Assembly: GCF_900100925.1 (NCBI RefSeq)
Contig: NZ_FNKO01000001.1
Coordinates: 1,991,100 to 2,055,099, forward strand
DNA: 64,000 nucleotides
Direction: 5' to 3'
Origin: Actinopolyspora saharensis
GTDB lineage: Bacteria > Actinomycetota > Actinomycetes > Mycobacteriales > Pseudonocardiaceae
Positions 11,680 to 21,057 of this stretch are shown in pieces. A program made the position numbers and the translations under genes. Within the stretch, counting starts at the first letter, position 1. Every line of letters starts with the position of its first letter. The notes under the pieces were generated by a model that was not told the DNA's origin, made no database searches, and saw only the letters and a list, made by a program, of their open reading frames with translations.

Positions 11680-12732
11680 TCACCGCAACGGAGCGGAAGA
11701 ACTCCGCCGCAGCGCCTCCGACACCAGCCGGACGTCGTCCTCCGTGTTGTACAGGTGGAAAGCCAGTCGCAGCCTGCCGTCCCGCGCCGTACAGCACACC
11801 CCGGCTGCACTCAGCTCCGCGGAGGCGTGGGTCGCGTCCAGCGCGACTATCGGGGAGTCGGGCGAGGGAACCTCCAGTTCGGCGCACAGCGTCCCGGCCA
11901 GTTCCATGCAGTGCTCGCGAACTGCGGGGAGGTCGACGGTTCTCAACCAGTCGAGCGCGGCCGCCGCCCCCAGCTGGGCGAACCAGTCCGGGGAGGCGTC
12001 GAAGGCCCCCGCCCCCTCGGCCAGTCGCAGCGGCAACCCGTAAAGGTTGCTCCAGGGGTCCTGCCCCGCGTACCAGTTCGCACCGTGGGCCCGCTGAAGT
12101 TCCAGCACCTCGGGACGCGTCGCGAGCCAGGCCGCCCCGCGGGGAGCCATCAGCCACTTGTACCCGCACCCCACGACCCAATCCGCCCACTCCAGCTCCA
12201 GCGGCATCCACCCGGCCGCCTGGCTGACGTCCAGCAGCACCCGGACACCGTGCCGCTCGGCGACGGCACGCAGCTCCTCCGGGCGGAACACCCTCCCGTC
12301 GGCCGACTGCACCAGGCTGACCGCGACCACGTCGTGCTCGGGCACGGCCTCGAGCAGTCGGTCCGGAGGCACCTCGGTGACCCGCACTCCCCGGTCGCGC
12401 TGCACCGCGAACGGGAAGGTCACGCTGGTGAACTCCCGCTCGACCACCAGCACGCTGGTTCCCGCGGCAACACCCGCTGCCACCATCCCGACCAGCTGGG
12501 AGACCGAGCTCCCCGCGGTCACGCGCTCCCGCGGAACCCCCACGAGCTCGGCGAACCCCTCCTTCGCGCGCGCAACCGGCTCGTCGAACTCGGCGGCCGA
12601 GATCCTGCCCTCGCTCCACCGGGTGATCGCCGCGTGCAGGGACTCAGCCACGAAATCCGGGGGAACCCCGATGCCGGCCGTGTTCAGGTAACCGGGCTCC
12701 ACCCCGAAACTCGCCCCGAAAGCCTCCCTCAC
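11680..12732 (-). CDS. Class V PLP-dependent aminotransferase (EgtE-like)
   Basis: A 350-residue fold-type I PLP enzyme of the cysteine-desulfurase/isopenicillin-epimerase group. The start GYLNTAGIGVPP, the LLDVSQAAGW segment with the PLP-ring Asp and the Schiff-base Lys in GCGYKWLMAP are clear. Actinobacterial EgtE, the C-S lyase of ergothioneine synthesis, looks much like this, but no egtB, egtC or egtD lies nearby, so the role is open. The start is GTG at 12730-12732, with AGGA a suitable distance upstream; longer in-frame extensions lack a site. It is divergent from yjbQ. Confidence 0.78.
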   Translation of the reverse strand: MREAFGASFGVEPGYLNTAGIGVPPDFVAESLHAAITRWSEGRISAAEFDEPVARAKEGFAELVGVPRERVTAGSSVSQLVGMVAAGVAAGTSVLVVEREFTSVTFPFAVQRDRGVRVTEVPPDRLLEAVPEHDVVAVSLVQSADGRVFRPEELRAVAERHGVRVLLDVSQAAGWMPLELEWADWVVGCGYKWLMAPRGAAWLATRPEVLELQRAHGANWYAGQDPWSNLYGLPLRLAEGAGAFDASPDWFAQLGAAAALDWLRTVDLPAVREHCMELAGTLCAELEVPSPDSPIVALDATHASAELSAAGVCCTARDGRLRLAFHLYNTEDDVRLVSEALRRSSSAPLR

Positions 12733-12856
12733 GGGCGTGATCCTACGTTCCCGCGCGGGGTCCGGGCTAGTGCTCGCTCGGCGCGCTCGGTCGCCGGGCG
12801 AGCGGCTCCACCTCGTGCTGCGCGTCACCGCACGCCCTCCCCTAGACTCGGGAAAC

Positions 12857-13267
12857 ATGCACAGTGAGGAAATCGAGATACGCACCGGCGACCGCGAGGT
12901 CGTCCGCGACCTCAACGCCGAATGCGCGAAGTTCCTGCGCGGTGCGGACGGCGACGAAGGCCTCCTGCACCTGTGGGTACCGCACGCCACTGCGGGCATA
13001 GCGGTCCTGGAAACGGGCGCGGGCAGCGATGAGGACCTGCTCGCCACCCTGCGGGACCTGCTCCCCGCCGACGACCGCTGGCGACACCGCCACGGTTCCC
13101 CCGGGCACGGCAGGGATCACGTGCTTCCGGCCCTGGTGCCGCCCCACGTCTCGATCCCGGTGCTCGGCGGAAGCATGGCCCTGGGAACCTGGCAGTCCGT
13201 GTGCCTGGTGGACACCAACACCGACAACCAGGTGCGCCGGGTCCGACTGAGCTTCCTCGCCGGGTGA
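12857..13267 (+). CDS. YjbQ family protein (UPF0047)
   Basis: A 136-residue protein of the YjbQ/UPF0047 family, small beta-rich trimers with weak thiamine-phosphate synthase activity reported for E. coli YjbQ; the true role is unclear. The signature is present: LLHLWVPHATAGIAVLE near the start, then GHGRDHVLPALVPPHVSIPV and LGTWQSVCLVD. The ATG at 12857 follows GGGAAAC. The gene stands alone, 124 bp from the divergent aminotransferase and 53 bp before the next membrane protein. Confidence 0.85.
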   Translation: MHSEEIEIRTGDREVVRDLNAECAKFLRGADGDEGLLHLWVPHATAGIAVLETGAGSDEDLLATLRDLLPADDRWRHRHGSPGHGRDHVLPALVPPHVSIPVLGGSMALGTWQSVCLVDTNTDNQVRRVRLSFLAG

Positions 13268-13320
13268 TCCGCTGAACCGCCCGCACCACGCCTCCGCGCG
13301 CGGCCGGTAATCTCGAGGTC

Positions 13321-14289
13321 GTGACACAGCCATCCGGTGGGCACAACAACACGCCCGGCCGAGCCGGATTCGGCCCGCAGGGCGGACAACCTCCACAGTG
13401 GCCCGCGCACCAGAGCGGCTCTTCCGGCGGGTGGTCGGCAGGGGGGCACTCCAGTCCGTACGGCTGGCAGACCGATCCGGCGCGGCCCGGCTCAGCGAAC
13501 GGGTCCGTCTACCGTGGTTTCGGAACTTTCGAGGAACCGGCCGGCGGCGGCAAACCCCCCGGAAAAACCAACCGGGGAGTGATCGGCGTCCTCGCTCTCG
13601 TGATCGTCCTGCTCGGAAGCGCGGTCGGACTGGGCATCTACTACGGGACTTCGAGACCGGCGGAGCAGCAAGCCGCGGGTGCGGGCAGCCGCACCACCTC
13701 GCCGCCCCGGACAACGCCCGGAGCCCCCGAGCCGCGGATCGAGGGCTGGCAGGTCGGCTACAACTCCGAGAGCCAACTCGCTTACGACGTCCCCGGGAAC
13801 TGGAACGTGCTGGGGTCCGAGCGGGAGTACTCCATCCCCTCCCTCGGCGACGTCACCTTCCACGGCCTGGTCGACGGTCCCTACTACGACTGCGGCGGGA
13901 AGAGGGTCGTGGGCGGACGTGCCATCAGCACCACGGTGAAACCGGACCGGAGCATGTCCGAAACGGCCGAGGAGTTCCTCCTGCGCTCCGGCCGCCACTT
14001 CTACACCGCCGGAGGCAGTTCCGGGGAGGTGTCGGTCAATGCCGAACAACCGCGCGATGCCGACGTCGAGGGCTTCGAAGCCGTCCGGATATCCGGAACC
14101 GTGGAGATGCCGGAGACGTCGCCGTGCCTGCCCACCGAGGCCGAGATCTCCGCTCTGGTCGTCCAGGCGAAGAACAGCTACGTCGTGCTCGTGGTCAGCG
14201 CGGACAGCGAACGTCCGGCCTCCTCGCCGCCTGCCGCCGGGGAACGGACCGTACCGCGCGTGCTGGACAGCGCGCGCCCCGTTCGATGA
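13321..14289 (+). CDS. Single-pass membrane protein with extracytoplasmic domain, function unknown
   Basis: A 322-residue protein. Residues 1-85 are Gly/Ser/Pro/Gln-rich; a membrane helix lies at about 86-108; a Ser/Thr/Pro spacer leads to a folded outer domain of about 180 residues starting near EPRIEGWQVGYN, with a Cys pair (YYDCGG and TSPCLP). This design is common among secreted or anchored proteins of Pseudonocardiales. The start is GTG at 13321. No catalytic motif is seen. Confidence 0.72.
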   Translation: MTQPSGGHNNTPGRAGFGPQGGQPPQWPAHQSGSSGGWSAGGHSSPYGWQTDPARPGSANGSVYRGFGTFEEPAGGGKPPGKTNRGVIGVLALVIVLLGSAVGLGIYYGTSRPAEQQAAGAGSRTTSPPRTTPGAPEPRIEGWQVGYNSESQLAYDVPGNWNVLGSEREYSIPSLGDVTFHGLVDGPYYDCGGKRVVGGRAISTTVKPDRSMSETAEEFLLRSGRHFYTAGGSSGEVSVNAEQPRDADVEGFEAVRISGTVEMPETSPCLPTEAEISALVVQAKNSYVVLVVSADSERPASSPPAAGERTVPRVLDSARPVR

Positions 14290-14385
14290 CCCCCGGCCGG
14301 TCCACTGCGCTCCCCCGAGGGCGCGGCGGTGAGCGCGGTTCCCACCTCACCGGAGCCGCGCGGGAGAGCAAGCCGTCGCCGCGGG

Positions 14386-14418
14386 CCGGCCCCGTTCGCC
14401 CTCGGAGCACGGGGCCGG
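14386..14418. terminator. Candidate terminator between convergent genes
   Basis: CCGGCCCCG (14386-14394) pairs with CGGGGCCGG (14410-14418) around a 15-nt loop, between the stop of the membrane protein gene and the stop of proS. It could terminate both. Confidence 0.45.
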
Positions 14419-14437
14419 GCCCTCGGCGGTCGTCACT

Positions 14438-16186
14438 TCAGCTCCGCACCAGCTCGACCAGCTGATCGACCACCTCGTCGGCGGCCACCTCGGTCCGCTC
14501 CCCCGAGGCGCGGTCCTTGAGCTCGACCACGCCCCTGGACAGCCCCTTGCCGACCACCAGGATCGTGGGAACGCCGACCAGCTCCGCATCGGCGAACTTC
14601 ACCCCGGGCGAGACGTTCCGGTCGTCGAGGACCACCCGGACACCCGCGTCGTCCAGTTCGGCCGAGATCCGCTCCGCCTCGGTCCCGAGGGCGTCGTCCT
14701 TGCCCGCGATCACCACGTGCACATCGGCCGGGGCCACCGCACGCGGCCAGACCAGCCCGAGTTCGTCGTGGTGCTGCTCGGCGATCGCCGCGACCAGCCG
14801 GGAGACGCCCACCCCGTAGGACCCCATGGTCACCCGTTTGGGTTGGCCGTCCTGTCCGAGCGCGTCCAGCGAGATCGCGTCGGTGTACTTGCGCCCGAGC
14901 TGGAAGATGTGCCCGATCTCGATCCCCCGCGCCGCCTGGAGAACACCGTGCCCGTCGGGGGAGGGGTCCCCCTCGCGCACCTCGGCTGCCTCGATCGTGC
15001 CGTCCGGGGTGAAGTCGCGGCCGCACACCAGGTCGACCACGTGGTGGTCGGACTTGTCCGCACCGGTGACCCAGGCGCTCCCGTTCGACACCCGCGGGTC
15101 GACGAGGTAGCGCACCCCGTTGTCCTGCAGGGCCTTGGGCCCCACGTACCCCTTCACCAGGAAGGGGTTGGCCGCGAAGTCCGCGTCGTCGACCAGGGCC
15201 ACCTCTGCCGGTTCCAGCGCGGCCTCCAGCCGCTTCATGTCCACCTCGCGGTCACCGGGCACGCCCACCGCGAGCAGCGTCCACTCCTCAGCACCCGGTT
15301 GCCGCGTCTTGACCAGCACGTTCTTCAACGTGTCCGCCGCCGTGAACTTCCTGTCCGACTCCGCGTCGTTCAAGAACTCCACGAGGCTCTCGATGGTCGG
15401 GGTGTCCGGGGTGTGGTGCACCTCGGCCTGCGGACGCCCCTCCACGGGAAGTTCGGGGGCGGGCGGGGTGGTCACGGCCTCGACGTTGGCCGCGTAGTCG
15501 GACTCGCTGCTGCGCACGAAGGTGTCCTCCCCGGTGGGGCACTCCGCGAGGAACTCCTCGGAGGCGGACCCGCCCATGGCACCCGAAGTGGCCGCCACGA
15601 CGGTGTAGCGCAGCCCGAGCCGGTCGAAGAGCCTCGTGTAGGCGTCCCGGTGCAGCCGGTAGGAGCTGCCGAGCTGCTCGTCGTCCAGGTCGAAGGAGTA
15701 CGAGTCCTTCATGACGAACTCCCGGCCGCGCAGGATCCCCGCCCGGGGGCGCTCCTCGTCGCGGTACTTCGTCTGGACCTGGTAGAGGATCACGGGGAAG
15801 TCGCGGTAGGAGTTGTACTCACCCTTGACGGTCTGCGCGAACAGCTCCTCGTGGGTCGGGCCGAGCAGGTAGTCGGCCTTCTTCCTGTCCTTGAGGCGGA
15901 ACATGTTCGGGCCGTACTCGGTCCAGCGCCCGGTCGTCTCGTAGGGCTCCTTCGGAAGCAGGGCGGGCAGGTGGATCTCCTGGCCGCCGATGGCGTCCAT
16001 CTCCGCCCGCACCGCCTGCTCGATGTTGCGCAGCACGCGCAGCCCGAGCGGCAGCCAGGAGTAGATGCCCGGCGCTACCCGACGCACGTATCCGGCGCGC
16101 ACCAGCAGACGGTGACTCGGCACCTCCGCATCCGCCGGATCCTCCCGCAGGGTACGCAGGAACAACGTCGACATCCTCGTGATCAC
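14438..16186 (-). CDS. proS: Prolyl-tRNA synthetase (bacterial type)
   Basis: Charges tRNA-Pro; class II synthetase. The 582-residue protein begins [20 protein letters not shown], standard for actinobacterial ProRS. Motif 2 ([21 protein letters not shown]) and motif 3 ([18 protein letters not shown]) are present, with an editing insertion domain between them (about 230-390) and a C-terminal anticodon-binding domain. The GTG at 16184-16186 has GGAG upstream. It is transcribed alone, 268 bp from the divergent zf-HC3 gene. No T-box leader was recognised. Confidence 0.97.
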   Translation of the reverse strand: MITRMSTLFLRTLREDPADAEVPSHRLLVRAGYVRRVAPGIYSWLPLGLRVLRNIEQAVRAEMDAIGGQEIHLPALLPKEPYETTGRWTEYGPNMFRLKDRKKADYLLGPTHEELFAQTVKGEYNSYRDFPVILYQVQTKYRDEERPRAGILRGREFVMKDSYSFDLDDEQLGSSYRLHRDAYTRLFDRLGLRYTVVAATSGAMGGSASEEFLAECPTGEDTFVRSSESDYAANVEAVTTPPAPELPVEGRPQAEVHHTPDTPTIESLVEFLNDAESDRKFTAADTLKNVLVKTRQPGAEEWTLLAVGVPGDREVDMKRLEAALEPAEVALVDDADFAANPFLVKGYVGPKALQDNGVRYLVDPRVSNGSAWVTGADKSDHHVVDLVCGRDFTPDGTIEAAEVREGDPSPDGHGVLQAARGIEIGHIFQLGRKYTDAISLDALGQDGQPKRVTMGSYGVGVSRLVAAIAEQHHDELGLVWPRAVAPADVHVVIAGKDDALGTEAERISAELDDAGVRVVLDDRNVSPGVKFADAELVGVPTILVVGKGLSRGVVELKDRASGERTEVAADEVVDQLVELVRS

Positions 16187-16454
16187 GGCTGCGCGCTCCT
16201 TTACGCCTCGCGCTTTCCTCGCGTATTTCCGGAAAGCCTAGCTGGTCATACGAACGGCGATATCAGCGACTCCCGCACCAGGGGCACGGCCACGACATGC
16301 TGCCCTCCCGCTCCGGCCGCACCGCGGGCGGGGAACCGACCTGCGCATCCTCGCAGGCTCCCGTTCGGGGGAAACGCACCGAGCGGTTCGGCCGATCGCG
16401 GATCGATGTGGCCCAATTGGGGTGAGGTGGCCGCGTCACGGAAAACGGACGGAA

Positions 16455-16721
16455 ATGCATCCCGAGAACCACGAGAACCGAGCACGATTCTGGCACCCGG
16501 CGCGGAGAGTCGACGGGAAGCGCCACGTCTTCCACGGGAGCGGTCCCGGGACGGGTTGGGACGCGAAGGACACCCTGTGCGGTTCGTCCGTCGACCCGGC
16601 GCCCGTGAGTTCCACCGAGTGGCTGCTCCACCCGACCTGCCCGGACTGCTGGGAGGAACTCGTGCGCGAACAGGTACCGGACTCCCCGTCCGGAGCTCAG
16701 CTGGACGACGGGTCCACCTGA
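16455..16721 (+). CDS. Small zinc-binding protein (zf-HC3 type)
   Basis: An 88-residue protein. The pattern fits the actinobacterial zf-HC3 family: FWHPARRVDGKRHVFH, then TLCG, then WLLHPTCPDCW, giving His and three Cys as likely zinc ligands. Function is unknown; the family is mostly found in Pseudonocardiales. The ATG at 16455 follows GGACGGAA; an upstream start at 16422 would add 11 residues. It lies 125 bp upstream of yaaA. Confidence 0.7.
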   Translation: MHPENHENRARFWHPARRVDGKRHVFHGSGPGTGWDAKDTLCGSSVDPAPVSSTEWLLHPTCPDCWEELVREQVPDSPSGAQLDDGST

Positions 16722-16846
16722 CGGGGTCCGCGGAACGTCCCCTCCTGGAGGCCGCGCGGGGCGATTCGCCCGGCGGTCCGGGACGGGGCGGGACGCGGCC
16801 GACCCGTCGAGCGGCTCGACCGGCCCACCCCCTAGGCTCACGTCAC

Positions 16847-17587
16847 GTGCTCGTACTGTTGCCACCCTCCGAAACCAAATCGAGCGGAGGCGACGGCCCG
16901 CCGCTGCGCCTGGAGACCCTGTCCTTCGAACAGCTCAACCCCACGCGGGAACGGCTGGCCCTGGCGCTCGCTGAGCTCGGCGAGGACCTGCCCGCGAGCC
17001 TCGCCGCGCTGGGGCTGTCCGAACGCCAGGCCGGTGAGGTCGAACGCAACGCCGCGCTCTGGGACTCCCCCACCAGGCCCGCCCTGGAGCGCTACACGGG
17101 GGTGCTCTACGACGCGCTCGACGTCGGTTCCCTGTCCGCCGCGGAGCGGTCCCGCGCCGACGCCAGGCTCGCCGTGGTCTCGGCGCTGTTCGGAGTGGTG
17201 CGCGGCGGCGATCCCGTACCGGCCTACCGGCTGTCGGCCGGATCCAGCGTGCCGGGGATCGGTGGGCTGCGCGGCGTGTGGCGCCCCGAACTGACCCCGC
17301 TGCTCCGAGCGCAGCCGGGCCCCGTCGTGGATCTGCGCTCGGGCGCTTACGCGGCACTGGCCAAGCTCCCTGACGCCGTCGAGGTGCGGGTGGTCACCGA
17401 GGACTCCGCCGGGACCCGCAAGGCGGTCAGCCACCACAACAAGGCCCACAAGGGCAGGTTGGCCAGGGCACTGGCCAAGGCCGAGCACGAGCCCGCGGGC
17501 CCCGAGGACGTGGCCGAGATCGCCCGGGGTGCCGGAATGCGCTGCGAGCGCACGGGAACGCACGGTCTGCACCTCGTGGTCGACTGA
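16847..17587 (+). CDS. yaaA: YaaA family peroxide stress protein (DUF328)
   Basis: YaaA limits free iron and oxidative damage in E. coli and has been reported to bind DNA. The 246-residue product has the typical start LVLLPPSETK, the ALWDSPTRPALERYTGVLYDAL segment and the late basic HHNKAHKGRLARAL motif. The GTG at 16847 gives the usual family length. The next plus-strand gene, cobL, is 283 bp away, so it is likely a separate unit. Confidence 0.87.
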   Translation: MLVLLPPSETKSSGGDGPPLRLETLSFEQLNPTRERLALALAELGEDLPASLAALGLSERQAGEVERNAALWDSPTRPALERYTGVLYDALDVGSLSAAERSRADARLAVVSALFGVVRGGDPVPAYRLSAGSSVPGIGGLRGVWRPELTPLLRAQPGPVVDLRSGAYAALAKLPDAVEVRVVTEDSAGTRKAVSHHNKAHKGRLARALAKAEHEPAGPEDVAEIARGAGMRCERTGTHGLHLVVD

Positions 17588-17870
17588 TGTGAGCTCTCCC
17601 CCATCCGCGGGAGAAAAACACCCGAGTGATCGATGCGTGCACTAGAGTACGAGCTCACGTTCCGGCCTTCGGCGGACCGAGTTCGTTCCCGGACAGCCGT
17701 AGCCACCGCTCGGTCGCCCGACGACCGCACCGGCAGGAGCGTCTCTGCCGCGGAGGCCGCGGACCCCGCCGAAGGCGCGGACGGCGGTGCTTCACCCGTC
17801 CGTGCCGGTAGGCCCGCCGGAACCGCGCACTGCCCGCATCGCACCCGAGCTCCGAGGAGGCGCGCCGAAC

Positions 17871-19100
17871 GTGAGCGACGAGCCCGCGAGCGGCGGACCC
17901 GACCGGGTGCACGTCGTCGGGATCGGTGCCGACGGCTGGGAGGGCCTCTCCCCCGCCGCACGCCGCACCGTCGAAGCGGCCGAAGTCCTGATGGGCAGTC
18001 ACAGGCAGCTCGCGCTGATTCCGGAGACCACCGGTGAGCGGGTGCCCTGGCCGTCCCCGCTGCTGCCCGCGCTGCCCGGACTGCTGGCCGAGCACGCCGG
18101 ACGTTCGACGTGCGTGCTGGCCAGCGGCGATCCGATGTTCCACGGGATCGGGGCCACGCTGGCCGGACTGCTCGGCCCGCAACGACTCGAGGTCTTTCCG
18201 CAACCGTCCTCGGTTTCGTTGGCCTGCGCCCGGCTCGGTTGGCCCTCCCAGGACGCCCGGGTGGTCAACCTGGTCGGAAGGCCGGTGGAGAACCTGCTGC
18301 GCGGACTCGCACCGGGTGAACGCGTCCTGGTGCTCAGCTCCGACGGGAGCACCCCGGCCGCGGTGGCCGAGCTGCTGACCGCGCACGGTTTCGGCCCCAG
18401 CGAGCTGGCGGTGCTGGAGAACCTGGGGGGACGGGACGAACGGATCCTCCGGGACACCGCCGCTCAGCTGCGGACGAGCACCGCGGCGCTGAACATCGTC
18501 GCCGTCGAGTGCGCGAGCGACCGCGGAACGGGGCGGTTGCCGTCGACACCGGGGCTGACGGAGGAGCTGTTCGAACACGACGGCCAGCTCACCAAGCGGG
18601 ACGTCCGGGCGAGCACGCTGGCGCGGTTGGCCCCACGTCCCGGTGAGCTGCTGTGGGACGTGGGGGCAGGCTCGGGCAGCATCGCGATCGAGTGGATGCG
18701 CAGCGCCGCTTCCTGCCGGGCGATCGCCGTCGAGCGGAACCCCGAGCGGGCCGCGCGCACGGCGAACAACGCCGCCGCCCTGGGGGCCGGCTCGCTGCGG
18801 ATCGTGCGCGAGGCCGCCCCGGAGGGACTGCGGGGGCTGGAGCGGCCGGACGCCGTGTTCGTCGGCGGCGGGGTGAGCGTTCCCGGTGTGCTGGACAGCT
18901 GCGTCGAGGCGTTGCCGCGCGGTGGGCGTCTCGTGGTCAATGCCGTGACGATGGAATCGGAGTCGACAGTGATCGAATGGTACTCCCGCATGGGCGGGGA
19001 GCTGGTGCGGATCGGTATCGAGCAGGCAGGCCCGGTCGGCGGTTTCACCGCCTGGCGGCCCGCCATGCGCGTGACCCAGTGGGCGGTGACCAAGCCTTGA
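17871..19100 (+). CDS. cobL: Precorrin-6Y C5,15-methyltransferase (decarboxylating), first copy
   Basis: CobL methylates precorrin-6Y at C5 and C15 and decarboxylates the C12 acetate. The 409-residue product is the usual fusion of a CbiE tetrapyrrole methylase (about 1-205, with ASGDPMFHG near 84) and a CbiT Rossmann methyltransferase (about 220-400, with the SAM loop VGAGSGS near 263). The GTG at 17871 has GAGGAGG ten bases upstream. The stop overlaps the cobM start. A second intact cobL lies at 34850-36058. No riboswitch precedes this gene; the 283-bp upstream gap only holds a short hairpin. Confidence 0.92.
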   Translation: MSDEPASGGPDRVHVVGIGADGWEGLSPAARRTVEAAEVLMGSHRQLALIPETTGERVPWPSPLLPALPGLLAEHAGRSTCVLASGDPMFHGIGATLAGLLGPQRLEVFPQPSSVSLACARLGWPSQDARVVNLVGRPVENLLRGLAPGERVLVLSSDGSTPAAVAELLTAHGFGPSELAVLENLGGRDERILRDTAAQLRTSTAALNIVAVECASDRGTGRLPSTPGLTEELFEHDGQLTKRDVRASTLARLAPRPGELLWDVGAGSGSIAIEWMRSAASCRAIAVERNPERAARTANNAAALGAGSLRIVREAAPEGLRGLERPDAVFVGGGVSVPGVLDSCVEALPRGGRLVVNAVTMESESTVIEWYSRMGGELVRIGIEQAGPVGGFTAWRPAMRVTQWAVTKP

Positions 19101-19840
19101 CCGTTCACTTCGTCGGAGCCGGCCCGGGAGCGGCCGACCTCATCACCGTCCGCGGGCAGAACACCATCGCCTCCTGCCCGGTGTGCCTGTACGCGGGCAG
19201 CCTCGTGCCCGAGGAGCTGCTGGAGCACTGCCCGGAGGGGGCCCGGCTGGTCGACACGGCCCGCATGACGCTCGACGAGATCATCGCCGAGATCCTCGAC
19301 GCGCAGCGGCGCGGACTCGACGTGGCCAGGCTGCACTCCGGCGACCCCTCCGTGTTCAGCGCGGTGGCCGAGCAGATGCGCAGGCTCGACGAGGCCGGGG
19401 TCGACTACGAGATGGTGCCGGGGGTTCCCGCCTTCTCGGCGGCGGCCGCGGCGCTCAACCGGGAGTTCACGGTGCCCGGCGTGGGGCAGACGGTGCTGCT
19501 GACCAGAACGGCGGCCAGGGCCACTCCCATGCCGGAGGGCGAGGACCTCGCCACGCTGGGGCGCAGCCGGGCCACGATGGTGCTGCACCTGGCCGTGAAC
19601 AGGATCGAGGAGCTCGTCGAACAACTCGTGCCCAACTACGGCCCGGACTGCCCGGTCGCCGTGGTCGCGGGGGCCAGCAGGGCGGACGAGACCGTGCTGC
19701 GCGGGAACCTCTCCGACATCGCCGGGCTGGTTCGCGACGCCGGTGTCGAGCGCACCGCCGTGGTCGTGGTCGGCGAGGTGCTCACGGCGGGGCACTTCCC
19801 GGACAGCCACCTGTACTCCGCGAACCGCTGCCGGAGCTGA
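19097..19840 (+). CDS. cobM: Precorrin-4 C11-methyltransferase, canonical copy
   Basis: CobM adds the methyl group at C11 of precorrin-4. The 247-residue product has the family's VHFVGAGPGAADLITVRG start, YAGSLV, the SAM-contact HSGDPSVFS near 80, YEMVPGVPAFSAAAAAL and LLTRTAARATPMP. The start is a TTG (19097-19099) overlapping the cobL stop as TTGA; there is no ATG or GTG in a better place. It is the last gene before the convergent cbiD. All usual motifs are intact, in contrast to the divergent copy at 36286-38040. Confidence 0.9.
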   Translation: MTVHFVGAGPGAADLITVRGQNTIASCPVCLYAGSLVPEELLEHCPEGARLVDTARMTLDEIIAEILDAQRRGLDVARLHSGDPSVFSAVAEQMRRLDEAGVDYEMVPGVPAFSAAAAALNREFTVPGVGQTVLLTRTAARATPMPEGEDLATLGRSRATMVLHLAVNRIEELVEQLVPNYGPDCPVAVVAGASRADETVLRGNLSDIAGLVRDAGVERTAVVVVGEVLTAGHFPDSHLYSANRCRS

Positions 19841-19856
19841 CGGGGGCTGTCCGGGG

Positions 19857-19885
19857 GCGGGGACTTCCGCGGCGGGAGTCCCCGC
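19857..19885. terminator. Candidate bidirectional terminator between cobM and cbiD
   Basis: GCGGGGACT (19857-19865) and AGTCCCCGC (19877-19885) form a perfect 9-bp stem with an 11-nt loop in the 63-bp gap between two convergent genes. No U-tract. Confidence 0.5.
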
Positions 19886-19903
19886 AGGCACTCCCCGGAG
19901 GGC

Positions 19904-21019
19904 TCACCCCCCGGGCGGGCAACGCCCCTTGATCGTCCCGGCGCGGTCGATCACGACGATCTCCACCTCGATGGGAGCGCCCTCCAGGGTCGCCAGGGCG
20001 ACGTCCCGCGCTCCCCGCGCGACCAGGTCGCCGAGGGCGACGCCCTCCTCGGCCGAGGCCTCGAGCGCGTCCAGCGCCGTGTTGGCCCGCGCCACGCGCT
20101 CCGACAAGCGCGCGCTGCCCCCCGCCCGCTCGACGAGCCCGGCCAGCCGCGCGAAGTCCACCTGCGAGCGCTTGGAGTGCAGATCGAGGTGGCCGTCGGC
20201 CAGCTTGGCCAGCTTCCCGATCCCGCCGGCTACGGTCAGCCGGGGAACCGGATGTCTGCGCAGGTACTTCAGCACGGCCCCCGCGAAGTCGCCCATGTCC
20301 AGCAGGGCCTCCTCCGGCAGGCCGTGCAGCTCGGTCACCGTGCGTTCCGAGGTGCTGCCGGTGCAGCCGGCCACGTGCCGCAGCCCCTCCGCGCGGGCCA
20401 CGTCCACCCCGCGACGGATGCTGTCGATCCAGGCAGAGCACGAGTACGGGATCACCACCCCGGTGGTGCCCAGGATCGACAACCCGCCCACGATCCCGAG
20501 GCGGGGGTTCCAGGTGTGCCGGGCGAGTTCCGCTCCCTCCTCCACCCACGCCTCCACGACCAGGTCGCCGCTGTCGGCGTGGGTGGCTGCGATCTCCGCG
20601 ACGAGCTCGCCGATCAGCCGCCGCGGAACGGGATTGACGGCGGGTTCGCCCACGGGCAGCGGCAGTCCGGGCTTGGTGATCGTCCCGACCCCCGTGCCCG
20701 CGCGGAAGGTGACCCCGCTGCCGGGCTCTCCCCGGGAGACGGTCACTCCCACGACAGCCCCGTGGGTGATGTCCGGGTCGTCACCGGCGTCCTTGACCAC
20801 CCCGGCCGTGGCCCGGTCCTCCTCCAGCAGCTCCCGGTCCAGCGCGAAGGAGGGCTCGTGCCCCTTCGGCAGCCGCACCCGCACCGGGTCCGGGAACTCT
20901 CCGGTGAGCAGGGCGGTGTAGGCAGCCGCGGTCGAGGCGAGGGCACACGCCCCCGTGGTCCACCCGTAACGCGGCCCACCCGTCTGTTCGGCACGATCGT
21001 TCACCACGGGAGAATGCAC
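19904..21019 (-). CDS. cbiD: Cobalt-precorrin-5B C1-methyltransferase (CbiD)
   Basis: CbiD is the C1-methyltransferase of the anaerobic-type pathway, replacing CobF. The 371-residue protein has the family motifs YGWTTGACALASTAAAY near the start, LGTTGVVIPYS, and AGCTGSTSE. Its GTG start lies only 38 bp from the divergent cobK start, so the two promoters must overlap. Finding cbiD beside cobG and cobN, with no cobF in the window, marks a hybrid pathway. The product ends CPPGG. Confidence 0.93.
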   Translation of the reverse strand: MHSPVVNDRAEQTGGPRYGWTTGACALASTAAAYTALLTGEFPDPVRVRLPKGHEPSFALDRELLEEDRATAGVVKDAGDDPDITHGAVVGVTVSRGEPGSGVTFRAGTGVGTITKPGLPLPVGEPAVNPVPRRLIGELVAEIAATHADSGDLVVEAWVEEGAELARHTWNPRLGIVGGLSILGTTGVVIPYSCSAWIDSIRRGVDVARAEGLRHVAGCTGSTSERTVTELHGLPEEALLDMGDFAGAVLKYLRRHPVPRLTVAGGIGKLAKLADGHLDLHSKRSQVDFARLAGLVERAGGSARLSERVARANTALDALEASAEEGVALGDLVARGARDVALATLEGAPIEVEIVVIDRAGTIKGRCPPGG

Positions 21020-21057
21020 TCCATCGAGTCAGGATTCATTGTTTCGGGGGTGTTCCG

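Noticed and set aside
16187..16454. Possible T-box leader for proS
   Set aside because: No T-box sequence or specifier-loop features were found, and actinobacterial proS is rarely so controlled.
14717..17587. 956-codon open frame covering proS antisense and yaaA
   Set aside because: Only the last 246 codons, from the GTG at 16847, are a real gene (yaaA); the rest is antisense to proS.
17588..17870. Possible cobalamin riboswitch before the first cobL
   Set aside because: Neither the GCCACTG core nor a B12 box occurs; only a short hairpin is seen.
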